From G963664115 sp965263045 (lineage in GTDB: Bacteria; Acidobacteriota; Terriglobia; 20CM-2-55-15), in NCBI GenBank assembly GCA_965263045.1, contig CBDHGK010000026.1, forward strand, positions 35,003 to 99,002: DNA of 64,000 nucleotides, written 5' to 3'. Within the stretch, counting starts at the first letter, position 1. Every line of letters starts with the position of its first letter. Positions 8,731 through 20,433 of this stretch are shown one piece after another. The notes under the pieces were generated by a model that was not told the DNA's origin, made no database searches, and worked only from the letters and a program-made list of their open reading frames with translations. The position numbers were made by a program, and so were the translations under genes.

Positions 8731-8734
<4 letters not shown>
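7868..8734 (-). CDS. DUF4145-domain protein at the end of the hsd operon
   Basis: Start GTG at 8734 overlaps the hsdR stop as GTGA, so translation is probably coupled; an internal ATG at 8668 is an alternative. The N-terminal part has two Cys pairs (CLKCPTN and CPHCHA), a likely zinc ribbon, and a further CFNCER. Residues about 155-250 match the DUF4145 pattern: RRDYDEASRILGESPRGSAA, then LIRLAIQKLCKELG and a conserved GNNAVHPG. DUF4145 proteins are often found in or beside type I restriction operons; the biochemical role is unknown to me. Confidence 0.75.
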
Positions 8735-11870
<3,136 letters not shown>

Positions 11871-11874
<4 letters not shown>

Positions 11875-12581
11875 GGCCGAACCTCGCCGCCGACGGAAGC
11901 TATGGTTTCAGAATCGGCACCGCCGTCAAAGTCTGCGACGTAGATACGGTAAGTTTCTGGCTCCAGTGTGAACAGCACCTCGCTCGGACGGAACTCAACG
12001 TCGATGATCCGGAAGGGACTGAAGGCTTCATCCAAACTTTCGTTGAAGGCGAAGTTGTCGTCGAAGGACGCCCTCGCTGCTGGTAGCGAGGTGCGGTCCT
12101 GGCGGTGCACGCGGTGAAGGAAGCCTATGATCGTATCTGCGGCCTCGGCGGCGAGTAAGGCCTGAACGCCCTCCATAACAGGGCGCGGCCCATCAGAGCC
12201 ATGCGAGGTGAAGCCGCACTGGTTGCGCAACTCGCAAATGCCCTGGATGGCAGTGCTAATCCCGCCAAGCGTTTTCTTTAGGCTCTTACGTACCTTGGCA
12301 GCCTCGCTAGCGGTCGACGGGAGGAAGGGCAAGTGCCGACTTACGGACCTGAAGAGATCCGGAAGATCATCAGTGTCGGCATAGGCTATCGACCGGTCTC
12401 CGAGCACCGTTCGGCAAGTGCTCTCGATCAGCGTCTTTGCGAGGTCAAATACGAGGCTCGGATTTTCAACGACGGCCTGTTCGATGCCTTTCACCTGTGC
12501 CTCAATATGCGTGAGGCCAGCTGCCATAGCATCGCGCGCACTATGCATGACGAAAGGAGCAGTTCGGAGCTCAGCCATCAT
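11871..12581 (-). CDS. Abi_C-like abortive-infection family protein inside the hsd operon
   Basis: The start is ATGATG at 12581/12578, overlapping the hsdS stop (TGA). The protein is about 236 residues. Residues about 20-165 follow the Abi_C pattern (abortive-infection C-terminal domain): HIEAQVKGIEQAVVENPSLV, then AKTLIESTCRTVLG, LPDLFRSVSRHL and the core ICELRNQCGFTSHGSDG. Abi_C proteins are predicted to mediate abortive infection after phage entry; the activity is not established. Its position between hsdS and hsdR, with overlaps on both sides, implies co-translation with the restriction enzyme. Confidence 0.72.
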
Positions 12582-14167
12582 AACGCCCGTTCGAGGAAGG
12601 TCTCGGCGTCCTTTAAACGGAGATCCCCAGAGATAAGCTCGGGCAGGAGCGCGTCGCGCAGGGTGGCAAGAGTCTTGCCCTCCACGGCGCAAGCGCGTCG
12701 CCGTGCAAACCAAGGCGAAATCACTGCCGAAAGACCCTTGCAGATAGCAGCACCAGGGAACAAGAATGGCATGTTGTTCATTCTGCCCTGAGACAGCTTC
12801 GGCTGAACGGCACCAGTGACATACGGCGCAACCCGCTCGAAGTGGAAATACAGATAAATCTGTTCTGTGCTGACCGGGCCCTTGCCTTGAAGGACATGAG
12901 CGTGGTTATTGACCCAAAACTTCCCCCAAACGTACTGAGTAACCGCCAGCCCGCCTTCGCGAATGACTGAGCCGTCCTCTCCGATTAGAAGGTAGATTCC
13001 GTCAAACAGATAATTGTCGACATGATCCATTACCCCAGCTGCGCCATGATAAGGGAATGGCCCTTGTCGCTTTGCCCTCTCGGCTCCCGAAACAGGAACG
13101 CGCTTCGAATCATAATTGTCTACATGTTCGCCGAGAGTTGCAGTGTTCCATCCCTCCGGAATCAGGCCCACCTCCGACTCGGTGAGCCGGTCAGGAAAGA
13201 GGTCCGCAAGGTGTTTCGGAAGGCCGGTATCGCGACCTGCCATCTTGGCCCGCACAGGGTCGAAATTGACGAACCAGGACTTGAACAGCGCCCGTGCCAT
13301 CGCCTCCAGCGTCTCGTTCATCCGCCGGTTCAGCTCGAGCTTGTCGTCCAGTGTTCCCAGAATGTGCGCGATGGCGCGTTGTTCGGTCTTGTCCCTTGGA
13401 GCGCTCAAAGGCGCGGCGGTCATCGTGGAGGCACTTGCATTCGGCTGGGCGGACTTGTCGCCGAGGACACCACGGATAAATCCCCAAAATTCCTTTGATT
13501 TCAGGTAATAGGCAAGGAAACGAGCGTCGAAATCTGGTTTTGTCTGCAAACGTATTAAGTAAGAGGCGAATACAGCAGGCGGAGGGTTCTTCACGTACAA
13601 GCTCGCCCCCGTTGATGCACCAGTTCGAGCTATAACGATGTCGCCATCATACAGTCGATATTTCACTATGATTTCATCATCAGCTACGACATGCGGCACG
13701 GTATTCCAATCGAGTTGCCCGGAAACAATGTCCGTAATTCGGAGAAACTTGGGTCCGGCAAAGTCATTCGCTGCGGCTGCCGTCAGTCCATAATTAATTG
13801 CGCTGCAAGCGTCCGCCAAAGTGCAATGGATCCACCCCATCTCCACAACACGCTTTTTCCGTTCCACCAGCGCCAAATGCTCCACTTTAATTTGCTTGCG
13901 AAATGATTCAGGCACGGCGTCCCAAACGAACAGATCCACCCGAAACGGCAGGTTACTTTCCTCGAAAGCTTCTCTGAGATCGGAAACTCGGCCGCTTTGC
14001 TCCGGCGTTGCGAAAACTACTAAATCCAAGTCGGATTGTGGACGTGACGTCCATTTGGCGCGGGAGCCGTAAACCCAGGCGGTAGTATTCGGCAGGTGCC
14101 GTTCGAGCAACTCCAGGACGATCTTGCTCTGTTCTGTAGTGATATCGATGGCCTGATCTAGTCCCAT
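12578..14167 (-). CDS. hsdS: MNT nucleotidyltransferase fused to HsdS specificity subunit
   Basis: One continuous frame of 529 residues starting ATG at 14167; its first 10 bp overlap the end of the HEPN gene. Residues 1-109 are a minimal nucleotidyltransferase: WVYGSRAKW (G34-S35) then SDLDLVVF (D46, D48) and a third Asp in FRVDLFVWD (D78). From residue 110 (MGWIHCTLADACSAINYGL) it is a standard HsdS with two target-recognition domains and conserved spacers (LGTLDDKLELNRRMNETLEA; TLRDALLPELISGDLRLKDAE). MNT proteins act as antitoxins by AMPylating HEPN partners; HsdS sets the DNA recognition site. An internal ATG at 13840, preceded by ggag, could yield free HsdS. The fusion is unusual and may tie antitoxin supply to the RM complex. 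Confidence 0.85.
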   Translation of the reverse strand: MGLDQAIDITTEQSKIVLELLERHLPNTTAWVYGSRAKWTSRPQSDLDLVVFATPEQSGRVSDLREAFEESNLPFRVDLFVWDAVPESFRKQIKVEHLALVERKKRVVEMGWIHCTLADACSAINYGLTAAAANDFAGPKFLRITDIVSGQLDWNTVPHVVADDEIIVKYRLYDGDIVIARTGASTGASLYVKNPPPAVFASYLIRLQTKPDFDARFLAYYLKSKEFWGFIRGVLGDKSAQPNASASTMTAAPLSAPRDKTEQRAIAHILGTLDDKLELNRRMNETLEAMARALFKSWFVNFDPVRAKMAGRDTGLPKHLADLFPDRLTESEVGLIPEGWNTATLGEHVDNYDSKRVPVSGAERAKRQGPFPYHGAAGVMDHVDNYLFDGIYLLIGEDGSVIREGGLAVTQYVWGKFWVNNHAHVLQGKGPVSTEQIYLYFHFERVAPYVTGAVQPKLSQGRMNNMPFLFPGAAICKGLSAVISPWFARRRACAVEGKTLATLRDALLPELISGDLRLKDAETFLERAL

Positions 14168-14589
14168 GTCTTCCCACTCATGGTCTGGTAGAGGCCTATG
14201 GCGTCGTCGATGAAGGCTGGTATGAGTTCCAGGCAGGCTTGCGCCTTCGCGCCGTCGTAGTCGTGAGCGGTATCGACACGGGCGGCAGCGTATCGCAACC
14301 ATTGCTCCAGCGAAGTGGTGAACAGATCGTTCTCATGAGCCCGTCTGAAGATGGGGTTGGGACTGTTGGGCGCATCCGCGATGCCCAGTTCTTCAATTAG
14401 ATACCTTTTCAATACCTTCCAGAGGCAGTCATAGCAGGTCTCGAAACGTTGAATGACCGATTCAGCGATGGCATCCCGGATTAGTTCCGGCAGGAAGGTA
14501 TCGGCTTCCCTCTGGTTCTCGTACTGCTCCTCAAGACGTTTGAGGGACATCTGAAACTTGTCGTATTCGATCACGACTAATGCCTCCAA
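14158..14589 (-). CDS. HEPN-domain protein (HepT/NTase substrate-binding type)
   Basis: 143 residues with the pattern of the nucleotidyltransferase substrate-binding HEPN family: SVIQRFETCYDCLWKVLKRY, then PIFRRAHENDLF, LEQWLRYAAARVDTAHDY. It retains R104-x4-H109-x-Y111, the RX4HXY motif. In the Shewanella HepT/MntA pair the Arg and His form the RNase site and the Tyr is the residue AMPylated by the MNT antitoxin. It lies 11 bp after hsdM and overlaps the MNT-HsdS start by 10 bp. It could be a toxin kept silent by the adjacent MNT domain; this is inference from known pairs. Confidence 0.85.
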   Translation of the reverse strand: MEALVVIEYDKFQMSLKRLEEQYENQREADTFLPELIRDAIAESVIQRFETCYDCLWKVLKRYLIEELGIADAPNSPNPIFRRAHENDLFTTSLEQWLRYAAARVDTAHDYDGAKAQACLELIPAFIDDAIGLYQTMSGKTWD

Positions 14590-14600
14590 TCCTTCATACT

Positions 14601-16220
14601 TTATTCATCGCTTCCAAAACCGAGCATCGTTAGATTGTCGGCGATCGCCGCATCCAGCTTCTGTGCCGCGGCCTGCTGCTGACGCAGTTCCACGGAAAGA
14701 CGCTGCATCTTCTCCTCGAACGGCTCCCCGTCGTCCTCCTGGGCTTCCGCGCCGACATAGCGGCCGGGGGTTAGCACATGGCCGTGCTTGCGGACTTCTT
14801 CCAGTGTCGCGGCTTTACAGAATCCGGGAGTGTCGGCGTAGTCGCCCACGCCGGCCTCGCCGCGCCAGGCATGGTAGGTATCGGCGATACGGCTGATGTC
14901 TTCATCGGTGAGTTCGCGATGCGTGCGGTCCACCATCCGGCCCATCTTGCGGGCGTCGATGAAGAGCACCTCGCCCCGGCGGTCACGAAACTTGCCCCCT
15001 TTGCGGTCGCGGGCGAGAAACCACAGGCAGGCCGGGATCTGGGTGGAGTAAAAGAGTTGGCCCGGTAGCGCGACCATGCAGTCCACCCGATCGGCCTCGA
15101 CCAGACTCTTGCGAATGACGCCTTCTCCGGACTGGCTCGATGACATTGAGCCGTTGGCAAGCACGAAGCCGGCGGCACCGGCCGGGGCCAGGTGGTGAAC
15201 GATATGCTGGACCCAGGCGAAGTTGGCGTTGCGCTTGGGCGGGGTGCCATATTGCCAGCGCCTGTCATCGGTGAGCCGCTCACCGCCCCAGTCGGAGATG
15301 TTGAATGGGGGATTGGCGAGGATGAAGTCGGCCTTGAGGTCGGGATGGCGATCGTTGTGGAAGCTGTCGCCATGGGCGATCTGACCTTCAATGCCCCGGA
15401 TCGCGAGGTTCATCTTCGCCAGCCGCCAGGTCGTGTAGTTCGATTCCTGACCGTAGATCGAGATATCGGTTCGGGTACCCCTGGGGGCTTTTCCGCCATT
15501 TCCATTACCGCTGGAGTGCGCACGGATGAATTCGACCGATTGCACGAACATGCCGGAGGAACCACAGCAGGGGTCATAGACCCGTCCTGAAAAAGGCTCC
15601 AGCATCTCGACCAGGAGGTTGACGATGCAGCGGGGGGTGTAGAACTCGCCGCCCTTTTTACCCTCTGCACTCGCGAACTGGGACAGGAAGTATTCGTAGA
15701 CACGGCCGAGCACATCCTTCGATCGGGCTTCGGCATCACCTACCCGGATGTTGCTGATGAGGTCGATAATCTGGCCAAGCCGCTGTTTGTCGAGTGCGGC
15801 GCGGCCATAGTCCTTGGGCAGCACGTCCTTGAGCGCCGGGTTGTCGCGCTCGATCCCGGCCATCGCATCGTCGACGAGCTGGCCGATGGTAGGTTGCTTT
15901 GCTTGGGCTTTGAGATGTGTCCAGCGGGCCTCAGGCGGCACCCAGAAGATGTTCTCGGCACGGTACTCGTCCGGATCCTCCGGGTCGGCGCCTTGTTCCC
16001 TTTCGCTTTCGAGGAGGGCGTGCCTCTCCTCGAAGGCATCGGAAATGTATTTCAGAAATATGATCCCAAGGACGACATGCTTGTATTCAGCCGCGTCCAT
16101 TGAGCCGCGCAAGGTGTCGGCCATCTGCCAAAGTTTGACCTCATAGCCGGTCGTCGCACCACCGGTGCCCAGTTCAGCGGCCGCTTCTTCTTGCGCCTTC
16201 CCCTTCCGTCCTCGTGCCAT
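14601..16220 (-). CDS. hsdM: Type I restriction-modification methylase subunit HsdM
   Basis: About 539 residues from ATG at 16220 (MARGRKGKAQ). It has an N-terminal helical domain (LWQMADTLRGSMDAAEYKHV, FLKYISDAFEERH), then the SAM-binding motif I region VYDPCCGSSGMFV and the N6-adenine methylase motif IV NPPFNISDW. HsdM modifies adenine in the site chosen by HsdS and is needed for restriction. It is the first gene of the operon; a 144-bp gap separates it from the vapC-like gene upstream, the likely promoter position. No truncation seen. Confidence 0.95.
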   Translation of the reverse strand: MARGRKGKAQEEAAAELGTGGATTGYEVKLWQMADTLRGSMDAAEYKHVVLGIIFLKYISDAFEERHALLESEREQGADPEDPDEYRAENIFWVPPEARWTHLKAQAKQPTIGQLVDDAMAGIERDNPALKDVLPKDYGRAALDKQRLGQIIDLISNIRVGDAEARSKDVLGRVYEYFLSQFASAEGKKGGEFYTPRCIVNLLVEMLEPFSGRVYDPCCGSSGMFVQSVEFIRAHSSGNGNGGKAPRGTRTDISIYGQESNYTTWRLAKMNLAIRGIEGQIAHGDSFHNDRHPDLKADFILANPPFNISDWGGERLTDDRRWQYGTPPKRNANFAWVQHIVHHLAPAGAAGFVLANGSMSSSQSGEGVIRKSLVEADRVDCMVALPGQLFYSTQIPACLWFLARDRKGGKFRDRRGEVLFIDARKMGRMVDRTHRELTDEDISRIADTYHAWRGEAGVGDYADTPGFCKAATLEEVRKHGHVLTPGRYVGAEAQEDDGEPFEEKMQRLSVELRQQQAAAQKLDAAIADNLTMLGFGSDE

Positions 16221-16364
16221 TGCCCTCTCCCATATCCGTCGCACCAGCTACCGGACCACCGGCAACCCGGGTTTTTGATCTCTTCGCGTTGTGCCCCGGT
16301 CTTGAGCGACACGTGCGAAAAGATAGGTGCGGCCGGCCCTCAGATCTCTCCTGTGCGGTCCCGT

Positions 16365-16772
16365 TCACTTGCCCTTGAACGGATCGAACAATTCCACCTC
16401 GAATTTATAGAAATCGCGAATATTCCTCGTCACCACCGTCAGCCGATGAAGGCGAGCCGTGGCGGCGATCATCGCATTCTCGAACAACGAATCCGACTGC
16501 CGGTGCTTGAGGCGCGCCCATTCCCGAAAAGCTGCCACGTCCATCGGCAGGATACCGTAGCCGTCGATGACACGGCCGAGCCAGGATTCCAGTTCCGCCG
16601 CTTTCGCCGTGTCCTGCTCGCGCGTCCTCTCGATACGGGCCTGAATTTCTCCGGCCGTGACCGCGGACAGGAACAGCCGGTCGGCGGGAACCGTTTCGAT
16701 CCAGTTCAACACCGCCTTGTGAGGTTTGGGACGGCGCAGTTCCGAAACAACATTGGTATCTAAAAGGTACAC
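16365..16772 (-). CDS. VapC/FitB-type PIN-domain toxin
   Basis: 135 residues. Starts MYLLDTNVVSELRRPKP (first acidic residue D5), with SAVTAGEIQARIE (conserved Glu), ENAMIAATARLHRL and VTRNIRDFYKFEVELFDPF (C-terminal Asp). These are the PIN metal-binding acidic residues of type II toxins that cleave RNA. The antitoxin lies 4 bp upstream on the same strand. The pair precedes the restriction operon and may help keep the island. Confidence 0.92.
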   Translation of the reverse strand: MYLLDTNVVSELRRPKPHKAVLNWIETVPADRLFLSAVTAGEIQARIERTREQDTAKAAELESWLGRVIDGYGILPMDVAAFREWARLKHRQSDSLFENAMIAATARLHRLTVVTRNIRDFYKFEVELFDPFKGK

Positions 16773-16776
16773 CGGG

Positions 16777-17037
16777 CTACTCGAAGGCCAATGGCGGGCG
16801 ATGGCGGCGGCGCGTCCGCGGCGGTGTGAGCGTCTCCGTCCTGGCTTCCGGTGCGAGCAGCCATTCCTTTAGATCGGGCTTCGCCAGCGCCCGCAACTTC
16901 CGCCACTGATCGATCGGCAAAAGTACCGCCGCCTCCACGCCTCGCTTCGTCACGATCTGCGGCCCTTCCCTGACGCTCGCCTCAAGAAACTCGCTAAATC
17001 GGGCCTTCGCCTCCTGAACCTGCCACGCCTTGCTCAT
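16777..17037 (-). CDS. Phd/YefM-family antitoxin of the VapC pair
   Basis: About 86 residues from ATG at 17037 (MSKAWQVQEAKARFSEFLE). The N-terminal half is the Phd/YefM DNA-binding fold with VTKRGVEAAVLLPIDQWRKL. The C-terminal half (LKEWLLAPEARTETLTPPRT) is the toxin-binding tail. Such antitoxins repress their own promoter; an AT-rich stretch at about 17063-17078 could hold that promoter. An ATG at 17052 is in frame but less likely. Confidence 0.85.
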   Translation of the reverse strand: MSKAWQVQEAKARFSEFLEASVREGPQIVTKRGVEAAVLLPIDQWRKLRALAKPDLKEWLLAPEARTETLTPPRTRRRHRPPLAFE

Positions 17038-17052
17038 GTGTCCCTTCCGCAT

Positions 17053-17611
17053 TCGCTGTTCTGACTATTTATATGACTATTCAAGACCGGCTGCAAGACG
17101 ATGGCTTGTTCAGGAATACCGCGGTCTTGGCGGGAGCCATCTCCAACGGGCGTCTCCTGTTAATCCAGGGTCGATCCGGCTCGGGGTCGCCGAGCCCGCG
17201 AATCCAATACCGTTTCGGCACACCTCAGCTCCCAATGGGCGGGGCGACCTTCGCGCTTGGGGCGAAACACCCGTTCGCATGAGACGAAGAAGTTATTGCA
17301 ATCGACCAAGCCGTATACGGTTTGCCATCGAAAGTTTCAACTAAGTTCGGGACAGCTTCGAACCAAGGCGGCCATGGTCTTCTGGGCGCTCGTGGACCGG
17401 AAGAGTTTGTTCCACCCCCTGACGGTCCAGATGAGCGGTGTCTATGCCCTGCAGTGTGTGGAAAATTCACAGGAAGTCTTTGAAACCGCGCAAATTGGGC
17501 AGGTACCTGGAATCCCTCTTATTACTACACGTTATAGCGCGATCCGGCATTATGCCGGCTTCCCCGGACCTGATCCCTGATCGGAGAGCGGCGCACTTAT
17601 GAATGATAAAG
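17053..17611. other. Region without a recognisable gene
   Basis: Short overlapping frames occur on both strands, but none has a family match, a good ribosome site or consistent coding character. It is probably decayed DNA between the toxin-antitoxin pair and the IS30 element, plus the antitoxin promoter at its left edge. Confidence 0.5.
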
Positions 17612-17666
17612 GAGGTGATTTCAAGGGGTCGATGCAACACTTCACATAAGAAGAGAGGTGAAGTGT

Positions 17667-19170
17667 ATGGCCAAGAAACGAAAGAACAAGCGGATGAGGA
17701 AGCGGCTATGGTTCACAGCGACCGAGCGGGTCGAGGTGTGGGATCGCTGGCAGCGGGGGGAGTCGTCCCAATCGATCGGACGCGTGCTGGACAGAGGGGG
17801 ATCGGCGATTCATCGTCAACTGGCCGTGTACGGGGGCATCCGTCCGCAGTCCCGTTGCCGGTCATCGCGGGCACTGACTCTGGTCGAACGTGAAGAGATC
17901 TCCAGAGGTATTGCGGCCAAAGAATCGATCCGTTCGATTGCCGTGCGACTGGGTCGGTCGCCATCGACGGTGAGCCGGGAGGTCAGCCGAAACGGGGGCT
18001 CTGATAGCTATCGGGCATCGGAAGCCGATGAGCGGACCTGGGAGCGGGCGCGCCGTCCGAAGGCGGGCCGGTTAGCCTCGCAGTCCCCGCTTACGGCAGC
18101 TTGTTGAAGAGAAACTGCGGCAGGTCTGGTCGCCCGAGCAAATCGCCGGTTGGCTGAAACACTCATATCCGGAAGACGAGTCGCTTCACGTGTCCCACGA
18201 GACGATCTATCGCAGCCTTTTTGTCCAGGCCCGCAGGGTTTTGAAGAAAGAACTGACTCAGTATCTGCGGACAAGACGCACGATTCGCCGATCTGGAAAA
18301 GCGAGCCGGAAAGGCCATGGAAAGGGACAGATCGAAGACATGATCTCGATCCGTGAGCGCCCGGCTTCAGTCGAAGATCGTGCGGTCCCCGGTCACTGGG
18401 AAGGGGATCTGATCGCCGGATCGAGGCACACCTACATCGCCACTCTGGTCGAACGTCACTCGCGTTATGTGATGCTGGCGAAGGTTCCCAACAAGAAGAC
18501 CGAAACTGTTGTCAACGCGCTCATCGAACAGGCGCATCCACTACCGACGGAACTCTACAAATCACTGACCGGGGATCGCGGTCTGGAAATGGCGGATCAC
18601 AAGCGGTTTACCCTGGCGACAAACATTGCCGTCTATTTCTGCGACCCACGGAGTCCATGGCAGCGCGGATCGAATGAGAACACCAATGGTCTGCTTCGAA
18701 CTTTCCCAAAAGGACGAATCTGTCGGTACACTCACAGGAACATTTGGACGCGGTTGCTCGGCAGCTCAACGAGCGGCCACGCAAGACGCTGGAGTTCGCA
18801 ACTCCGGCAGAAACATTTGGGTCTTCCGCAGAATTTGTGGGTAAAACCGTCTTCCATCGCCGCTTGAGGAGACCACGGTGCTCGCCAAGCCTCAAGGCTT
18901 CCCTCGCAAGCTCGGCGGCTGCGCCGGCCTTGACCCTCGGCTGCGCTCCGCGGTGTCGGCTGGTGTGGGCGATGGGGAACGGGGCCTCCGGCGGGGGCTC
19001 CGGGCACCGGGTGTAGGCGTCCGACCGAAGTGGGTACTGGAATATTCGCCGTCGAACAAAAGAATAAGGTACTTTGTTTCAATTACTTATGTGCGCACAG
19101 GCCTTTGGACTGCCCACAAATTCTGCGGAGGAGGCAAACATTTAATGCATGTGTTGCATCGACCGGTTGA
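17667..19170 (+). pseudogene. IS30-family transposase, frameshifted and interrupted
   Basis: Starts at ATG 17667 (MAKKRKNKRMRKRLWFTATE). An N-terminal helix-turn-helix (IRSIAVRLGRSPSTVSREVS) is followed by a frame break near 18090, a middle part reading LVEEKLRQVWSPEQIAGWL then VSHETIYRSLF, and the DDE core (GHWEGDLIAG; LTGDRGLEMADH; PWQRGSNENTNGLLR). A second break is near 18715. The last segment (LDAVARQLNERPRKTLEFAT, then PAETF) is cut at 18818; after the miniature element and its duplication it continues NACVASTG to a stop at 19168-19170. It cannot make an intact protein. Confidence 0.85.
18819..19135 (+). repeat. ISL3-like 317-bp miniature element, copy A
   Basis: Ends GGGTCTTCCGCAGAATTTG and, as inverted complement, GCCTCCTCCGCAGAATTTG, sharing CCGCAGAATTTGTGGG. 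It is flanked by an exact 8-bp duplication AAACATTT (18811-18818 and 19136-19143). The GG-TCTTCCG start and 8-bp duplication are typical of the ISL3 family. It carries no transposase. Copies B (30389-30705) and C (39499-39815, inverted) have exactly the same length. Confidence 0.9.
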
Positions 19171-19313
19171 GCCGGCAGACATTATCATTCATATGATATG
19201 AGTGGTGGCGCAGCCCAGGACACCCCGGCTTCCCTCCTCATCCACGGCAATACCAACAAGCAGTCTCTGATTTTATCTTGCAAATCGTCTTGGTCGGCGC
19301 CCGAAACCTCTAG

Positions 19314-19423
19314 GAGCCTGTCGGGAATTGGCTCCCTCGAAGCAAGAATCAACAACTTACGAGCCATCACTGGTCTGTAAGTTGTTGATTCTTGGTTGCA
19401 GACTTCTTATTCCCGACAGGCTC
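19314..19423. repeat. 110-bp palindromic miniature element, copy 1
   Basis: Outer arms GAGCCTGTCGGGAAT and ATTCCCGACAGGCTC, with inner arms CAACAACTTAC and GTAAGTTGTTG. The element is flanked on both sides by CTAG (19310-19313 and 19424-19427), read as a 4-bp target duplication. A second copy is at 27301-27410. It is too short to code and should fold into a long hairpin. Confidence 0.85.
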
Positions 19424-19434
19424 CTAGAGCACAA

Positions 19435-19475
19435 TACCATACTGGTGTGGTACTGGTGCGGTACAGATATCAATC
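19435..19475. promoter_or_regulatory. Partition-site-like repeats downstream of the parAB operon
   Basis: TACCATACTGGT at 19435-19446 is followed by two partial repeats (gtggtactggt, gcggtac). The same 12-mer forms the arms of the palindrome upstream of the ParA gene at 20435-20463. Matching sites at both ends of a par operon suggest binding sites for the small DNA-binding protein, serving as operator and possibly centromere. Confidence 0.55.
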
Positions 19476-19484
19476 GCGTTCTGT

Positions 19485-19793
19485 TTATTCGAGAATTGAG
19501 CCGCCCACTATCTCTTGGGCTCTAGCTTCCAGGATTGGAACTAACAAGCGCTTGGTGACTTGCTGTTGACTTCGATCCTCATGCTTCGCCACAAAGCGCA
19601 GCAATGCAAGCTGGTACTCATTCAATCTTAGGTTGATGCCGCTTGTCGGCTTAGATTTTGGGTTCAGTCCGGCCCAGGGCAAGTCAGGATTCCCTTCATA
19701 GCGGATTCCTTGAACAAAAGCCGTGACTTTTTCTTGGGCAGATGCTGCCACTTTCTGTTCCTTGGGCAGGTGGAATCTTTGCCGTTTATCCAT
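19485..19793 (-). CDS. Small partition protein (ParB-like, putative ribbon-helix-helix)
   Basis: 102 residues. A basic, flexible N-terminus is followed by GINLRLNEYQLALLRFVAKH then EDRSQQQVTKRLLVPILEA, which fits a ribbon-helix-helix-like DNA-binding fold. Its start overlaps the ParA stop by 8 bp. In such cassettes the small partner binds repeats near the operon and activates the ParA ATPase; the assignment rests on position and size. Confidence 0.65.
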   Translation of the reverse strand: MDKRQRFHLPKEQKVAASAQEKVTAFVQGIRYEGNPDLPWAGLNPKSKPTSGINLRLNEYQLALLRFVAKHEDRSQQQVTKRLLVPILEARAQEIVGGSILE

Positions 19794-20424
19794 CGTAGAC
19801 CTCCTCGGCCAGGAGTTGAATCTCGGCCTTCGCTTTTCTGTTGTTGCACTCGATCACCCCTTTACCTTCCACCATCGCGTCGCGGAAAACCTTGCGTTCT
19901 CGGATGAAAGCCACGGAGAGTTCAATTGTAGAAAGTTCCATCAGAAGTTCGTTGGCTTCTTGAGCTTCGGTGATGGCTGGATGAGTCGGCGCCATAGAAA
20001 TGACAGCATAGGCCTTGAGATTTGGGTTGAGTCCACGGGCAAGTTTTACGAGTTTATTGATGGTCAAGGCGGTTTCAAGGTCTGGCTGGGAAGCCTTCAA
20101 CGGGGTATAGAATTTTTGGGCGACGACCATCGCAGAGCGCAACTCCTCGGAATCACGACCACCAGCATCAATGATCACTTGTTGATAGCGGGTGGCCAGA
20201 TCGCGGATGGTCTCGATAATGTTCCCAGTCTTCTGAATGCAGTGGACTTTGGAAAGCTCGGTATGGGAGCTATTGCGTCGCTGGACCCACCGAGTGGCGG
20301 TGGCCTGTGAATCAGCATCCAAAAGAACCACATCCTCACTGCGGCCGACTAGGCAGGCCGCTAAGTTGGTGGCTATCGTAGACTTTCCAGTTCCGCCCTT
20401 CTCTCCTCCGATTAGAATGACCAT
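19786..20424 (-). CDS. parA: ParA-family partition ATPase
   Basis: About 212 residues from ATG at 20424 (MVILIGGEKGGTGKSTIA). It has the deviant Walker A KGGTGKST with the ParA signature Lys, then VVLLDADSQATATRW and QQVIIDAGGRDSEEL. The length fits a type Ib/III plasmid ParA without an N-terminal helix-turn-helix, so repression is probably left to the small partner. A 13-bp palindrome sits just upstream at 20434-20464. Confidence 0.9.
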   Translation of the reverse strand: MVILIGGEKGGTGKSTIATNLAACLVGRSEDVVLLDADSQATATRWVQRRNSSHTELSKVHCIQKTGNIIETIRDLATRYQQVIIDAGGRDSEELRSAMVVAQKFYTPLKASQPDLETALTINKLVKLARGLNPNLKAYAVISMAPTHPAITEAQEANELLMELSTIELSVAFIRERKVFRDAMVEGKGVIECNNRKAKAEIQLLAEEVYDG

Positions 20425-20433
20425 ATAAATCCT

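Larger units (their letters stand above)
17620..19171 (+). mobile_element. IS30-family element, interrupted by a miniature element
   Basis: Imperfect terminal inverted repeats: CAAGGGGTCGATGCAACAC at 17622-17640 and GTGTTGCATCGACCGGTTG at 19151-19169 (two or three mismatches when paired). Inside is a transposase gene with two frame breaks, and a 317-bp miniature element at 18819-19135. Removing the miniature element and one of its 8-bp duplications gives an IS30 element of about 1.2 kb, the family's usual size. Confidence 0.8.

Noticed and set aside
18878..19082. Open frames within the 317-bp miniature elements
   Set aside because: They recur only because the element is repeated; no start signals or family match, and the element is typical noncoding MITE DNA.
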